A program made the translations under genes and the position numbers. From JAITWN01 sp050486285 (GTDB lineage Bacteria; Pseudomonadota; Gammaproteobacteria; SZUA-140): DNA of 64,000 nt. The stretch lies in assembly GCA_050486285.1 (NCBI GenBank), contig JBJHCZ010000001.1, positions 62,001-126,000 on the forward strand, written 5' to 3'. Below, one piece after another: positions 62,108-64,000 of the stretch. Within the stretch, counting starts at the first letter, position 1; every line of letters begins with the position of its first letter. A model generated the notes under the pieces. The model searched no databases, was not told the origin of the DNA, and saw only the letters and a program-made list of their open reading frames with translations.

Positions 62108-62761
62108 ATGGCAAAGAAGACCGGCAGCAGCAGGCGCTGGCTCAGGGAGCATCACGAGGATCCCTTCGTGCTGAAGGCGCGCAAGGAGGGCTATCGCTCG
62201 CGCGCCGCCTACAAACTGCTCGAGATCGATCGCCGTGACCGCCTGCTCCGGCCCGGCATGGTCGTCGTCGAACTCGGCGCGGCGCCCGGCGGCTGGTCGC
62301 AGGTCGCCGCGCGACAGATCGGGCGCAAGGGCGCCGTCATTGCGCTCGACCGTCTGCCGATGGAGCCGTTACCCGGCGTCGACGTCATCGAGGCCGATTT
62401 CGATGCCGCCGATTCCATTGCGAAGATCATGGATATCCTGCAGGGCAGACCCGTGGACCTTGTGATTTCGGACATGGCGCCCAATATCAGTGGCATGGAT
62501 GCCGTCGATCAGCCCCGATCGGTCTATCTGGCTGAACTGGCGCTGGATTTCGCCCTCAAAGTATTGCGGCCCGGGGGCGATATCCTGATCAAGATCTTCC
62601 AGGGCGCCGGCATGGAGGCGTTTCGCGACGAATTGCGCCGCCATTTTCGCAAGGTCGCGATACGCAAGCCCGAGTCCTCGCGCGCGCGTTCGCGCGAAGT
62701 CTATCTGCTGGCAAGGGATTTCAGCCCCGCCGCGTTTGGCCAATCCGGCGAAAGCAAGTAA
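62108..62761 (+). CDS. rlmE: 23S rRNA 2'-O-methyltransferase RlmE (FtsJ)
   Basis: A 217-residue methyltransferase that modifies U2552 of 23S rRNA on the 50S subunit. The N-terminal RSRAAYKLLEID, the SAM-binding VVELGAAPGGWSQVAA and the K-D-K-E catalytic set (in KARKEGYRSRAA, DLVISDMAPNISG, LIKIFQGAG and KPESSRARSRE) are all present. It lies 44 bases upstream of ftsH, the conserved heat-shock pair rlmE-ftsH. Confidence 0.95.
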   Translation: MAKKTGSSRRWLREHHEDPFVLKARKEGYRSRAAYKLLEIDRRDRLLRPGMVVVELGAAPGGWSQVAARQIGRKGAVIALDRLPMEPLPGVDVIEADFDAADSIAKIMDILQGRPVDLVISDMAPNISGMDAVDQPRSVYLAELALDFALKVLRPGGDILIKIFQGAGMEAFRDELRRHFRKVAIRKPESSRARSREVYLLARDFSPAAFGQSGESK

Positions 62762-62805
62762 TATCCGGGTAACGGAACAGCGCCTTTTCCATAGAGGACA
62801 GCACC

Positions 62806-64000
<1,195 letters not shown>

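Overview
The window is GC-rich bacterial DNA, densely coded on both strands. It looks like the chromosome of a sulfur- or other chemolithoautotrophic gammaproteobacterium. The best evidence is a complete alpha-carboxysome operon with a form IA RubisCO, two bicarbonate transporters and a second, red-type (form IC) RubisCO with its CbbX activase. The housekeeping order carA-carB-greA / yhbY / rlmE-ftsH is typical of Gammaproteobacteria. I see no rRNA, tRNA, prophage, insertion-sequence transposase or CRISPR array. The genus cannot be fixed from the sequence alone.

Layout. 1-13.4 kb: assimilatory sulfite reductase (cysJ and the start of cysI), tadA, small membrane and acyltransferase genes, a histone-deacetylase-like hydrolase, a two-domain lipase-like protein, a PAS zinc protein coupled to a PAS-GGDEF cyclase, an ABC-2 exporter with an SLC13 carrier, and a TetR/COQ9-like protein. 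13.4-31.4 kb: a sterol desaturase-like gene, then the CO2-concentrating region. On the minus strand lie sbtA-sbtB-cbbR and a SulP bicarbonate-type transporter. On the plus strand lie cbbL-cbbS-csoS2-csoSCA-csoS4A-csoS4B-csoS1-csoS1-bacterioferritin-like-acRAF-mcdA-mcdB-cbbR. These run almost without gaps into a Nudix/ThiE fusion and purE-purK. 31.4-36.3 kb: the minus-strand form IC operon cbbL-cbbS-cbbX plus an uncharacterised coupled gene, a divergent third cbbR, and a tiny protein that is about 37% histidine. 36.4-49.9 kb: mixed metabolism and signalling, including an aspartoacylase-like protein, Ada-like repair protein, DUF4198 with an outer-membrane protein, PQQ-type sugar dehydrogenase, lipoprotein hydrolase, histidine kinase with response regulator, DUF1566 pair and pyrophosphatase. 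49.9-56.6 kb: a 209-bp palindrome joining two convergent genes, a glycerol-3-phosphate dehydrogenase overlapping a kinase-phosphodiesterase fusion, and an NfeD-slipin pair. 56.6-64 kb: carAB-greA behind a probable attenuator, then yhbY, rlmE and the start of ftsH.

How it works together. SbtA (with its PII-like partner SbtB) and SulP would load the cytoplasm with bicarbonate. CsoSCA dehydrates it inside the CsoS1/CsoS4 shell around the form IA RubisCO gathered by CsoS2, acRAF helps RubisCO fold, and McdA/McdB place the carboxysomes on the nucleoid. The form IC enzyme with CbbX would serve when CO2 is plentiful. Three CbbR-type regulators, each beside one of these operons, and a shared TCTAT/ATAGA word in the AT-rich promoters suggest linked switching between the modules.
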